64,000 nt of DNA from Roridomyces roridus. Its lineage: Eukaryota; Basidiomycota; Agaricomycetes; Agaricales; Mycenaceae. Under the pieces are notes generated by a model that saw only the letters and a list, made by a program, of their open reading frames with translations, searched no databases and was not told the DNA's origin. Below are positions 1-10,881 of the stretch, one piece after another (position 1 is the first letter of the stretch; the number at the start of each line of letters is the position of its first letter). The translations under genes were made by a program, and so were the position numbers. The stretch spans positions 1 through 64,000 of the forward strand of contig JARKIF010000152.1 in the NCBI GenBank assembly GCA_029378245.1. The letters are read 5' to 3'.

Positions 1-1
1 A

Positions 2-67
2 GCGAGCCGGATGCCCGACGAGGAGGTGGACCTGTTCCCAGACTCGCTCGAGATGGAAGGCGACTGA
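2..67 (+). CDS. Possible 3' end of an ORF truncated by the window edge
   Basis: A 21-codon open frame enters from the left edge and stops at 65-67; its last residues are acidic (EEVDLF, LEMEGD). It could be the tail of a retroelement polyprotein, since an LTR-like sequence lies 770 bp downstream, or the end of a cellular gene. Nothing in so short a piece identifies a family. Confidence 0.25.
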   Translation, partial: ASRMPDEEVDLFPDSLEMEGD

Positions 68-835
68 CTGCCCATGTGTAATGTCCGTGCCGGAGGATAG
101 GACAAAGGGCCGGAACCAGAGGTCGGAGGTCGGAGGACCGTGGGATGATGACCGAAGGTGATCCGGGTGAGGTGAACGCTACTCGGAGGGAGAGCGCACC
201 AACCACTTGACTTCCGAGAGAGGATTACTCGGAGACTAGATGGCACAGAGGAGTTGTGGAGGCAACACACGTTAATTAACTACTGAGGTACATCAAAGTC
301 GTATCGCCTATATATACTAAGTAAGTATGACACGACCTAATGGAGTCAGAAGTATGAAAGACAATAAGATCTATACTACAACAATAAGAGAGAAGAAGAT
401 AAAGATAATCACAATAAGGGAAACGCTCAGAAGAACTTCATTGCGTGAAAACCCTATAGGATTGTGCAATACGAACAGATCGGATGCATCAAGGTCGGAA
501 TGTCCGGATCAGTCGGAAATGATCCGAACCGGAGGAGTCGGAAGGTCCAAGGGAGAGTCGGGAGAGTTGGACATGCATGGATATAACAACGTAAGATTGT
601 GCAATATGACGTGATCGAATGCATCTTGGATGGAAGAGGCCGGAAGGTCGGAGGGATCGGAGGGCCTCGGATCGAAGTCGGGATGACATGGATATAACAC
701 CATGTTATTGAAAGCGACATTCGAGAAAACAATATTCTTGTCATTTCGGCGATCCCAGGACATATAACGGCGATCTATGACACAGGGAGAGTACGCCAAG
801 ACCCTACCCAGTATCGGCAAGCAGCCTTGCACGTT
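68..835. other. Gene-free, purine-rich stretch
   Basis: No credible coding frame is seen. Runs of GGTCGGAGG and GGAAGGTCGG recur on the plus strand and produce spurious overlapping frames on both strands. It may be the untranslated 3' part of a retroelement, but no polypurine tract or matching LTR pair could be placed. Confidence 0.5.
455..720 (+). repeat. Imperfect tandem duplication, about 135-bp unit
   Basis: The motif ATTGTGCAATA followed by GATCGGATGCATC near 463-490 recurs as ATTGTGCAATATGA and GATCGAATGCATC near 596-627. Each is followed by a purine-rich GGTCGGA block and then by a CATGGATATAACA motif (573 and 689). Two diverged tandem copies explain the pattern; the function is unknown. 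Confidence 0.55.
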
Positions 836-1310
836 TGTCACGCGCTGATCTATTTGCGCACGTGACAACGCCAAATAAACCAGATAAGCATTGGCGCCGT
901 AAAGCGTTAAAGTCCTGGGAACCCCGTCTCGATCGGATTGAGGAAGAAGCCGAGGAAGACATTATTTAAAGACGTGGGATAGTTTCATATTTATGAACGA
1001 CAGCATGGATGTGGGAAGGAGTTTCCGATCAGTGAACTGTCCGATCATGACAGGCTTCTATGAAGGACACGGTGGAGACACGACAATAGGAGACAACAAA
1101 GGCGCGGGACAATAGCGCATGTTGGACACCAGGACAATTAGTGTAGCATCGTAGATTTATTCCTCGTAGTATAAAAGCAGTAGCTAGTCGTCGTATTCTG
1201 TATCCTATCCTAGACTTTTATTCAGTTCATTTTACGAGCTTTAGTAGCGCACTACCCAATCCGCAGCATCTTACCGCTGTTGGACGCGTGAAACAAGTCT
1301 TGTCGTGACA
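836..1310 (+). mobile_element. Candidate solo or 3' LTR (475 bp)
   Basis: The segment begins TGTCACG and ends CGTGACA, a 7-bp inverted terminus of the TG...CA type usual for Ty3/gypsy LTRs. A TATA-like ATAAAAGC lies near 1170, followed by pyrimidine-rich sequence. The flanking five bases differ (ACGTT and TAATA), so there is no target-site duplication. It is either the 3' LTR of an element extending left, or a chance match. Confidence 0.4.
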
Positions 1311-1563
1311 TAATAAAAGTCTACCCTCATACCGCTCTTACCTCCCCCCGACATATCCTTTCCATACGCCTCGGCGTCCCTCCCCCACTACTTGGTCTCT
1401 CGTAATTGAAGATCCACTCATACCTCAAGCGTCACGTCGTTAAATCGCGACGTTAAACAAGCGCCAATCTCTGGTCGAACTATTTTGATAGACAGTCGCT
1501 GTGCAACAGGAAACGTTGAGTCCGTCCCCGCACAATAGCAGATGTTGGCGTTCGGGTGGCAAT
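1311..1563. other. Spacer between the LTR-like sequence and transposon A
   Basis: No gene is recognised. The sequence is ordinary in composition. It does not resemble the left flank expected if transposon A had simply inserted into the duplicated gene on its right. Confidence 0.5.
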
Positions 1564-4194
1564 CAGCTGGTATAGTAAAACTTTTGCAAAGAAACATGTT
1601 ATGGATCATCCGTAGGCTTTGCAAAAGTTCAGGTTAATTCTTATCTATGGAAGAGACTGCCAGAACTAGTTGACCGGCTGGCACGGCACAGGCTATATAT
1701 GCTATTAAAAATTGATTTTCATCCTCTGGCCTTCTCGGAGAATCCCCTATGGGAAGAGAACATTGATGGCTTCTTCCAGATGTGATAACAATCCTGAAAG
1801 AGTAACCGGCACATTTGGACCAGCGGCATGCATCAAAAAAAGATGGGGGATCAAAAAAATCAAAGTTGTAGAGCCGCTCGAGAGCTACAGGAGTTGCTAA
1901 CATTGTTTTACATCAAACTGATTGGCTGGCCCACAAAATGCAAAATACTTTTTCAGAGGCAAGTCTTTGGAAACCAACCCCAGGTTTTGAAAGCTGAGTG
2001 TGTCCCAAGGCTTCATACCAAAGGAACCATTATGTTTTCTAACCTCAGAGTGGTATCATCAACTCTGAATTCAAAAAGTGTTTGACATTTCGGATGCTAT
2101 TCCCGATTGGGCCACTACGCTTTCCTCCCAAAAAGGCAATTTTCAGCTTTTGCACTCCCATTGGATCTGCCTCTGGGATCCTTAACAAACTTTACTGACA
2201 ACAATTCTTCTTTCAATCCTTCCACATGTTTTGGCAACAAGTGTGTTATCACTTTGTGTATATACCAGTTGTAAGAGTGGAAATGGTCTGTGCATTTTTG
2301 CACCTTTGATATCATTTCCATGTAGTTTCATGCTTTTGTGATCTGTGAGCTTAGCATGTTCATGTACCACTTAGGATGCTAGATCTCAAATATCAGTCCA
2401 GATCTGAGCCATGGGAGAGTGTTATAAGTGAATGAGATAAAAGGTAGATTTAGGTGCAGCTATTGATATCGGCAGTTGATAACCTGATCCTTAGCACCCC
2501 AAGACTTCAATGAGTATTATCAATGACTTTTGAAGTCCCTTACCATAAGGTGCACAATAGGCCAGGTGAAAGTGGGAAAAGTCATCAAATCCCATTTTCA
2601 CTGTATTGCTCATGCTCTTGATTTTTCCTCTGTGGTTGAAGTGCATGGGACAAGTACCCTAGAGTATAGGAGGCCAGCACAACCAAGATCAGCTGAATAC
2701 CTGCACAGAAAGTAAAGTTATATGCATAGAGATTTTGTGATCATTTTGGATCATTCTGTTGATAGAAGACAAAGGGAGTGGAATCTGGGATATTTGAAGT
2801 CACCAATGAGGAAAGGGAGCTCAGGGGGTCCAGAAAGTGTCCTTGATCATGAAGGTTGGTGGAGAATCCATGGAGTTCTGTTCAAGAGCTCTACTGGACA
2901 TTTGACCGAATTCTTACCCTACAATCCTGCCAGACCCAAACACAACCAGTGGAATCTTGCAAATGCTCTTGCAAATATGGATGGGTGGAGCAATTCTAAG
3001 ATGTTCCATCTAGTTTTTAGACTCCCAATACATGTACATGGCCCTGTAGGTGCACAACAAGGGGGATCAGCTCAAAATGATCACACTCATAACTCAGGTT
3101 TCTCCTCATGTTCTGGCCAGTTTCTTTGCTCTAATGGGGTCTACTGGCAAGGGAAATGTTCACTGTGGTGTTGGAACCAATGCATTAGCCACAGGTATTG
3201 AGAACTGGTGCACACTTACATTTGAAGAATTGAGTTGAAATCTCTCTGGAATCAAGGGCCTTGGTTGAACCTTCTTCAGATTAGAGTTAATATGATCCAG
3301 GATCAGACTTACAGGCTACAGATCACACATCTGGGCACCAGAATCATTCAGCACCAGGAAATCAGTGTTTTCAATCATACAGCAATTGTGCCTCTCAGTG
3401 AGTGTAAATGGGGGTTGTAAATACATGGAGTGCATGGGAGGGAGTGCTGCAATAGTTCCATGAAGATTCAAAAGAATTGAGGGAATGGTGCTAAAGGTAT
3501 AAAGGCAACAAAAATGGGATGGGGGTACTGGGATTTGAACTTGCGACCTTGGCAAAAACACATAATAAGGGGAGAATTATTAGAGAGACAAGTAACCAGT
3601 AGAATAGACAACCAATACCTTGAAGCAGTGGGGAGTCCCCTCAGCTACCAGGTACACCTCCTTTGCTAACCCACCAGACCTACCATGCCGCTGTGCCCTA
3701 AAACATCACCATCAAAACACCCTGAGCAATAGGCCATACATTTTGAACAATGTAATACAGGCATTTCATTTTTCTGAAGCCGGGGTTTGGAAAGTATTTT
3801 GCATTTTGTGAGCCAGCCAGGCATTTTGAGCCAGTATTGTATAGGGTGATTCTGTAGCTGCAAATCAGCTCTACAACTTTGATTTTTTGATCCCCGATCA
3901 TTTCTGATCCATGCCGAGCATGTGTAGTCAATTGATGCAGTGGTATCAGTCATCTCCGGAGCCATTGATGGCAATTTAAGATATTAATATCAATTACCCA
4001 TTAAATAGAGCTTAACCGAGAGTTAATCTGGTTGTTCAGTATACCCAGGATGCCGCCCTGATCCCTGTGATGGATACGGTCAGAGATAAGAGATTCAGTG
4101 CCTTTTGGGTATAGATAATATTTAACGTGTTCTTTTGCAATACCTACGGATGATTAGTAACGTGTTTTTTGCAAAGGTTTTACTGTATCTAGTG
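1564..4194. mobile_element. Transposon A: non-autonomous element with long inverted repeats
   Basis: The left end (CAGCTGGTATAGTAAAAC) and the reverse complement of the right end (CACTAGATACAGTAAAAC) match over about 60 bp and share the internal block ATCATCCGTAGG. The inverted similarity continues subterminally: AATCAAAGTTGTAGAGC and CACAAAATGCAAAATACTTT occur at about 1857-1950 on the left and inverted at about 3797-3890 on the right. No intact transposase is present. The interior (about 2170-3430) aligns in patches with transposon B, for example the GAGTTCTGTTCAAG and CTTACCCTACAA motifs at 2874 and 2922. No matching target-site duplication flanks it. The superfamily is unclear. Confidence 0.8.
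3483..3590 (-). repeat. tRNA-like segment in the right arm of transposon A
   Basis: On the minus strand the sequence AAGGTCGCAAGTTCAAATCCC (3530-3550) resembles a tRNA variable loop plus T-arm, with a near-consensus Pol III B box. Equivalent segments lie in both arms of transposon B. No complete cloverleaf could be drawn, so it is not called a functional tRNA. Confidence 0.45.
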
Positions 4195-4216
4195 CTCCCT
4201 CACGCTCTCCTTCCAG

Positions 4217-4912
4217 AACGATGTTGTCGTTTCTTCTCCAGTTCCAGCTGACACTGTCTACAAGCACGCGGTTCAGCCAGACTTTGATCCTCGTCCCATA
4301 TCACCCATCTCAGAGTGCTCGTCGGACGACTCTGCAACCGTCGCCTCCACCGTCGTCGGCTTTGGGCGTAAACAGTACTTCATGTTACCGACTGTCGCCG
4401 ACCCCTCCCAACACCTTACGCAGTCCACCGTCGTAGGGCTCGGTCACAGACGTCACTTCCAGCCAGATTCAGCCCCGATTGCCCCTTCTGACGTCAATTT
4501 CTCCAAGTACGAGAACAGGAGGTCCTTCCCCCTGTCTAATGTCCGTACCTACGACAAAAGACAGTCCCTTCCTGTTCTCGCCGAGACTCAACGCCCGAGG
4601 CCCTCGCTGCGCGTCAGCATCTTACAGTCGGCTGTCGCATGGGAAGAAGCCCAGTCCCAGCCGCCCATCCCGCCAATGCCGCTTCTTCCCTTGCCAGAAG
4701 TAGAATTCACGGTTAAGAAGCCAACACTTGGCACGCCCATTGAGCAGCGCATCGCGAGCAAGGTCAAGTCGGCCTCCTTCAGCCGCCCAGTCAAGGTCGT
4801 TGTCAAGGGCTTTTCGTCGCAGTCCACCCTCAAGCCTGTCAAGATAGGCGGTGACAAACGGTTTTGCGTAGGCCATTTCATCGCTCAGGTTTGTGCCCCG
4901 CTCAAAGCCGTT
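4217..4912 (+). pseudogene. Second copy of the gene at 39786-40625, large exon only
   Basis: From the preserved acceptor site TTCCAG (4211-4216) the frame is open and encodes the same protein as exon 2 of the minus-strand gene at 39.8-40.6 kb. Shared stretches include VPADTVYKHAV, SVRTYDKRQSLPVLAETQ-like and AVAWEEAQSQPPIPPMP. Exon 1 is missing: transposon A ends inside the position of intron 1. Transposon B inserts at 4912, and the sequence resumes at 7956 without net loss. Many substitutions separate the two copies, so the duplication is not recent. Without its first exon and promoter this copy is presumably dead. Confidence 0.8.
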
Positions 4913-5439
4913 CAGCTGGTACAGTAAATGTTTTGCAAAAAACCACACTATGTAATAGACAGCTATTTTGCAAAGTGTCCAACTAGTTGGCGTACAGCCA
5001 CCGGAGAGCCTATATATGGCATATATGGCTCGGGAATCACTGCAGGTATCAGGCCTTCACTGGATTTCTGATATAGATAATCAACCATCAATCCCAACTG
5101 CAACCCATCAGAATGCACACATCCGGCATACATGGCACCATCATTGCATCAAAAAATCAAAGTTGTAGAGCTGATTCACGGCTACAGGAGCTGTCAACAT
5201 ATGTTTTAGCTCAAAATGCTTGGTTGGCCTGAAAAATGCAAAATACTTTTTCAAACCAGAGTCTTTTCAACTAGGTTCCAATATAAAGTGTCTCAAAAGT
5301 ATATTGAAGTCATCTGCCAATCATATGCTCACATTTGCTGGGAGGAGACGGTGTTTTGAATGGACTGGGTTATTATAAGGGAAGATTCCAGTTGAGCCCA
5401 TGGATACAATCCTCCCCGCACATGTCATATCATAGTCTG

Positions 5440-5512
5440 CTTTGTCTAGTTGTATAGTGCTCTTTCTATTTGATCCCCTTTTGCCGGAGCTCCCGGGTTC
5501 AATCCCCCTCCC
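5440..5512 (+). repeat. tRNA-like segment with perfect B box, left arm of transposon B
   Basis: GTCTAGTTGTATAGTGC (about 5444-5460) resembles a tRNA D-arm. It is followed by GGTTCAATCCC (5496-5506), which fits the Pol III B-box consensus, and by a T-run starting near 5516. The same kind of segment appears inverted in the right arm, so it belongs to the transposon arms and is not an independent tRNA gene. Confidence 0.45.
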
Positions 5513-7390
5513 TCTCTTTTTTTCTGTTCTTTTTGTTGGATATGAGCCCAAACCATCTCTCAACTACACAGATTTGAGTTGAAAGCTAAAATTCTCACCC
5601 ACACTGACTGCTATTGAAGTTTGATCTGAGTTTGATGGGCAATTCCGAATGTAGCCACTACGCTTTTGTCCCAAAGAGGAAATTTTCGACTTTGTGCCCT
5701 TCCCGTGCTTTCCGTGTTGTTGTGTGGGAGAATTTGCACCAGAGGATCCTTCCTCTATTGCATTTATGCATGCTTGAAGACATCTGAGTATCCAATGTCA
5801 TTGTTTCAGGGCTCTAATTGCTGAAATAGACTGTGGTTGGCTGATCTGTTGATATGACTTGCACTTTAGCTCTCCAATCACCACTCAATACCTCCAATGA
5901 CTAGTGCCATGAGTAACCATGAGCCCTAACTAATTTTGCTAGGATACACATGCTCTCAAGGTGCCCTGTGGATGATTCAGTGAGAATGTTGATCTCAATG
6001 ATAACCCTGATAGAATCCACGGAACTTCTGATCCTACTGTTTCTCAAGTGCAGTAAATGTCACACTACCATTTTTGAGTAGCCTTGAACTGGACAGTATC
6101 CCACAGACAGGGATACTGTGTGAGGTTGGCTGGGGAAGACTGGTGCTTACATTGCATCTACCCTGGGATCTTCCAGGTCATTCCCATGGCTCAGGACGTA
6201 TTCTGAACTTCCCAGGTACCATCTGGAGCCAAAGATCACCAGTTAATGCAGTGATAAACATGAGTTTCATGGACATACATTTCTAGATCAATTGATTGAA
6301 TGAGCACCAAGGAGACCATTCAGACCGGATTGGAGACTGAAAACGGGCACAGTGAACCTACAGGATCCTGAAGATGCTTTGGTTTATCAGATTTGGTCAA
6401 GAATTGACAGAGTTCTGTTCAAGTGGTCTCCGAGCAAATGGCCAAAATCTTACCCTACAACCCGAACACCCCATGACCCATTCAGATGCAACCTGTGCAT
6501 TTTCCACTTCCAATGTATGTCTTGACCAGAAATATCATACTCCACCCAGGTTTGAGCACCTAATTTGAGCTCCATAACCTTCCAGAGGGTGAATTTGTGG
6601 CATCAGTGCAAAATGATGTTGGTTGTAATTCATGCTACACCTCACTGAATCTTTGGTTTCTTGAGTCAAACAGGTGATCTAAGTCTATTGAATGCCTAAT
6701 AGGCCATGGGACTGGTCACAGCAACTGCACAGGAGGAAATGTATGGCAGACTTCATTTTACCCAAATTGTGTAAGTATCCCTATGGCATGAGAAAGCACC
6801 ATGAAGCTGACATCAAATTTGAGGTTGGGGAGCTTCTGGGTAGCCCACAGCCTGTGGGATCAGACAGGATAGTCACTCTATCAGCACATACCACAGCATC
6901 ACCAGCTGGGTTGATGCACCAGCTATGCCTCCACATCATTTTTGGTGCTTGGTATTGACACATAAAATTCATTGAAACATCTGTAGAAGCACCATGGAGA
7001 AGGCTCTCAAGGCTTGACCAACAATAGCAGATACTGTATTGGGTGGAAAAATGTGATCACTATACAACCCATACAGCCTCTTGGTTACCCTTTGTAGGGC
7101 TCCAATGGAAGCCAAAGGATGTAAGATGGTTGAAACTTCAATGCCTGGGCAGAATTCAGCCCAATGAGTAAAGAGTCCTCTCAAATGCACTCCAAACTGC
7201 CAAAACCTCCTTTTTGGGAAGAAAGCGTTGTGGCTCCGGATTGACAGCTGCCAATCAGTGGTTGGATTCAACCTGGATTCAACTATTTCCTGTGATTGTA
7301 ACACATTGCAGACCTTGGAGTTATAATGATGCATGTTGTGAAAGTATGGCAGCAATTAAAAAAGGACAGGAAAACAAGGCAGAAAAAAAG

Positions 7391-7475
7391 ACATATCCGG
7401 GGTTTGAACCCAGAGCAAAAAGACACATGAGTGGAAGATTAAGGGAGGGTGTTACATATAGACTACGCAAGCATA
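7391..7475 (-). repeat. tRNA-like segment with perfect B box, right arm of transposon B
   Basis: On the minus strand GGTTCAAACCC (7400-7410) fits the B-box consensus. It is followed by a T-rich run (the plus strand has AGAAAAAAAG at 7381-7390), like a Pol III terminator. It is the inverted counterpart of the left-arm segment at 5440-5512. Confidence 0.45.
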
Positions 7476-7955
7476 CAAGTAGGTTCTTGTCTGTGTATAT
7501 CTACCTGGTGAGCTCCTCTCAAATCACAATGTTGATTGTCATTATGATGCTGATTTTTGGGCGGTATTTTGAATCTCACAGACCAACCACATATTCTCAG
7601 GCACAGCTTTATTGGGATGTTCAGTAGCTCGGAGGGAGGGCTACAACTTTGATCTCATCATCATTTTTTGATGGCCGCTCCAATGCCAGGCCAATATGAT
7701 CACCAATTGATACTGCACCGGTCCTGCGCTGATGGCCTGCATGCCACAATTGATGCCATCAGCCATGCCATCACCTCTGTGCACGATTGATCTGGCAACA
7801 TGAGAAATGATGAACTGGGTGATCCGAGCGCCAGCCGGGCCAGAGATATCGGATTGAAGACCTGATTGAGATAGATAATATTTAGTTGGACATTTTGCAA
7901 AAGACCTGTCCATTACATAGTATGGTCTTTTGCAAAAGACCTACTGTATCTAGTG

Positions 7956-8630
7956 AGCCGTTGCGCGCCTGGCATTCCTACTCTCGGCCGTCCTTTGGCC
8001 TGGTATCCGCTACTCGCGGCCCATCTCGATCTAAGTGTATTGTTATACCTCCGGTGCATACAGATGTCAACGGCCTTTCTCGCTCTGGACCCCTCTGGAG
8101 CCCCGCTCGCTTCACGACCTCGCACCCTCCGTGGACGACCAAAAAAAATCAAGTCAACTATGCCCTCTAGACCCCAAAACAGGCGCGTAATCAGATTGTG
8201 AACGACGACGAGGGCTGTGCGCCATGCAAGAAAACTCTACAAAACATTCATTGGTCCTCATAATCTCTAAATCCCAAAACAGGTGCGTAATCGGAGCGCG
8301 AACGACAACGACGGCTGCGTGCCAGTCAAGAAAACTCTCCAAAATATCATATGGTCATCGGTCGCAAGGGCTGTATCTCCTTTTTGTCGTCATCTCTCTT
8401 CCACCCTTGGACTTCTCAATAAAACGACAAACCCACAAAATAGGCGCGAAGGAGGACGACGGGAGGCTGTGCCGAGCGTAAAAAACCCACAAAAGATTCC
8501 TCTACCCGTTGTGCGAGGCTTGTCTTTTTTGTATGTTTGTGATGTCTTGAAAATAAAATGGTTCAATAAACTCTTTGGAAGTGTAATTTGTACGACTCGA
8601 ACAACTAGAAAAGCATCTGATTGAAGAACT
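7956..8630 (+). pseudogene. 3' part of the duplicated gene with tandem repeats
   Basis: This matches the reverse complement of about 39190-39870: GCGCGCCTGGCATTCC at the junction, then CTACTCGCGGCCCATCTCGA, then the repeat units, then a shared tail with GATGTCTTGAAAATAAAATGG (8547-8567). Three imperfect units of about 100-130 bp (about 8165-8480) carry AAACAGGCGCGTAATC, ACGACGACG-like and AAGAAAACTCTCCAAAA motifs. Below it lies the 3' end of an F-box gene, the same tail-to-tail order as at 39.2 kb. Confidence 0.75.
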
Positions 8631-8972
8631 GGTGCACAATCACACTACTACTCCAGGTCTGGGTCCGTCAGGCAACCCTGTCCATGGCGAATATTTGCGG
8701 ATCTTGGGTGTGGTATCGGTAACAGCAAAATCGAGTCCATTCTCAATGAGGGATGAAAGGGTGTCGTGGATGTCGAGCTCCATTCTCCTTTTAAAGTTTA
8801 TCTTGACACGCTTGAGCGTGGAGGCCCGGGCAATGATGAATTGGAGAAGGGTTTCATCGGTAATGAGTTCTTCCCCCGTAATAGCGAGGTCAAAGTCGCG
8901 GAGGATAGGAAGAGGTATTGTCAACCCGGGTGTCACAAGACGGACCAGGAAATCCTCTTGCGACTCTGGGTA

Positions 8973-9554
8973 CAGTGCCCGTCACCACATCACGGTTCCT
9001 GATTTGGGAGGGATGTTTATCAAATCTTTGACCACTAATTACATTTTGGTCCGGGGTTCAATGGAGTCAAAAACTGTTGGAAACATATCTAAGGAGGCCC
9101 AAGAACATACCCTGTGGTCCTCAGGTCCATCGGACAACATTTTGTTTTTTCACGACGGAAAAAGTGAAACAAACCCTAATGATCCGATCAATTACTGCTA
9201 AGCTGTCGGTTTGATCCGATCAATTTAGGGTTACGCTCACGTGCCACTCGGCTCGGCTGCCGATGTTGACCCGGTACCCCTTCCACATTGGCTGGCAGGA
9301 CTTTCCAGGGTCAAAGGGGATGCCCTGGAACAACATATCCGGTGAATTGGAGGCCAAACCGGGCCAGACAACCCCAAAACAGCAGTTGAAATTTTTTCGG
9401 ACCTCGAAAAAGTGAAACACCGTGGGAAAAAATGAGATCAGGGTCTCAATCACATTCTTTTGGTCGGTTTCCTTCCAAAAATAAATACGAGAAAATGCAC
9501 AAAAATTTCCTTGATGGTGAATGACAGGTGTTGGAGAAGTGCCGACTGGCACTG
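8973..9554. mobile_element. Tc1/mariner-like non-autonomous element (582 bp)
   Basis: The ends are CAGTGCCCGTC and, inverted, CAGTGCCAGTC. TA flanks both sides (8971-8972 and 9555-9556). Excision with one TA restores the GGTACTACCCAGAGTC seen in the intact paralog near 38850. A TA target and a CAGT-type terminus are typical of Tc1/mariner relatives. No transposase frame is present. Confidence 0.85.
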
Positions 9555-10073
9555 TAGTACCCTGAGCCGTGCTTGTCTGCATTGATATGAAGGTGTTGGA
9601 GACTAGGCGGGAGATTGACCAGTATTTCTGTGAACGACGACATGCTGATGTGACCCGTCGTGAGTGATAGACTCTCTAGAAGAGTTAAAGTGGCCAGGAA
9701 GCGGACGAGAGATGGCTCTGGGAAAGAATCACGCCGGGCTGTGCTGGGATATCCCCAAGAGTCTCTCATTTGCGTCACAAGTGTGAGATCCTTGAGGTTC
9801 GGTACGCTAATCCGTTCGAGAAAGACGGATAAGGTGTTGCCATCTCCTGATAGACGAAGCGTCCGGAGAAGATGGTGGTCCACAAAGGGGAGTCCACCGA
9901 GAGTTGAGATATCCGAAAAGTGATCTGCAAGCACGAACGCGAGACTGTGGAGACGAGGGCATCGTGACATGGCCAATAAGCCTGCCTCGATTTTAAGACG
10001 GGAGTAATCCCCTGTCCGAATGGGGTCCTCCTCTGGAAAAGGAAGATTCGACAGGACTGTGAGGCGAGTCCAC

Positions 10074-10822
10074 TGTTACGTCCCGTTCCATTCTCACCAA
10101 CTCCGGACCAATCTTGACCCAACTCCGGTTCCGGCTCCAACAAATCCGGATCAATCTTGACCGGACTCCGGTCCTCGTTCGGACTTTTGCCCTTCTTCAA
10201 TTTGTTACGTCCCATTCCAACTTCATCCAAACTCCGGACTCTGGTTCCTTTAACCGGAGTTTCTTTGACCGGAGTTCCGGTTCCTTTGACCCAACTCCGG
10301 ATCCATCCCATCTGTCAGGCCGAGTCCTGCTTCTCGGACTACACCGGGTATTTTGGTTATTCACATGAAAAAGGAACCTTGACAGGATATTCATCTGACA
10401 GGCTCTGGAGTGACATCCACTTGATCACTCCGTGCGGGCTTAATCACTTTATATCCACTTAGCCGGTTATGTCCGTTCTCAAGTCTATTTTAGTGTCTTG
10501 ACAAATATCTCTCACACTTAGTATATAAGACTTTCCTTTTGTACTCGGTACGGCAGTTGGAATATTAACGTTCCTGGTCTATTCGACCTTGGCTGCTCCG
10601 AGCCCTCCTCTCCTCCTTTATCGTCTCGTCCGGATTGCTTCCCTTGGAAGTAGCGTAGGGAACCCGGTCACCCTGGGTCTTTGTGGTGTCACCGGTTGGA
10701 CTCCATCTCCCTCCTCCGACTTTTCGTCTCTCTCCGGAGTCCTTCGTCCCGGAGTTCCGGTCATTCTTACTCCGGTCATCCTTATCCGGGATTCCAGTCA
10801 GCCTCGGATCCGGCACCTAACA
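10074..10822 (+). mobile_element. Solo LTR (749 bp) with TCCAC target duplication
   Basis: It begins TGTTACG and ends CCTAACA, the TG...CA termini of an LTR, flanked by TCCAC at 10069-10073 and 10823-10827. Removing it restores the paralog sequence around GAGTCCACTCCAC. A TATA-like AGTATATAAGAC sits near 10519, consistent with an LTR promoter reading to the right. No internal retroelement sequence remains, so it is a recombination-derived solo LTR. Internally it has many CTCCGG motifs. Confidence 0.88.
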
Positions 10823-10881
10823 TCCACTCCACAGGCAGCTCAAGCAGGCCAGGGCCTGCCCCATGAACGGTGACAGCTTTA

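Larger units (their letters stand above)
4913..7955. mobile_element. Transposon B: long-inverted-repeat element with 7-bp target duplication
   Basis: The left end CAGCTGGTACAGTAAATG and the inverted right end CACTAGATACAGTAGG match for about 66 bp, including CTATGTAAT and TGTCCAACTA. The flanks carry AGCCGTT on both sides (4906-4912 and 7956-7962). Removing the element and one copy of AGCCGTT restores the uninterrupted sequence seen in the paralog near 39.86 kb. Inverted subterminal similarity extends about 750 bp: ATCAAAGTTGTAG at 5155 and inverted near 7655, and GCCACTACGCTTT at 5654 and inverted near 7230. The interior has no long frame. It is related to transposon A and non-autonomous. 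A 7- to 8-bp duplication suits hAT-like or KDZ-like elements, but the termini do not decide it. Confidence 0.88.

Noticed and set aside
2722..3201. 159-codon frame inside transposon A
   Set aside because: No transposase motif, and the corresponding region of transposon B is not open in this frame.
5440..5512. Functional tRNA gene
   Set aside because: No complete cloverleaf or paired acceptor stem, and the same segment recurs inverted in the transposon arm.
10074..10822. Full LTR retrotransposon
   Set aside because: Only one LTR with its target duplication is present; no gag, pol or second LTR.
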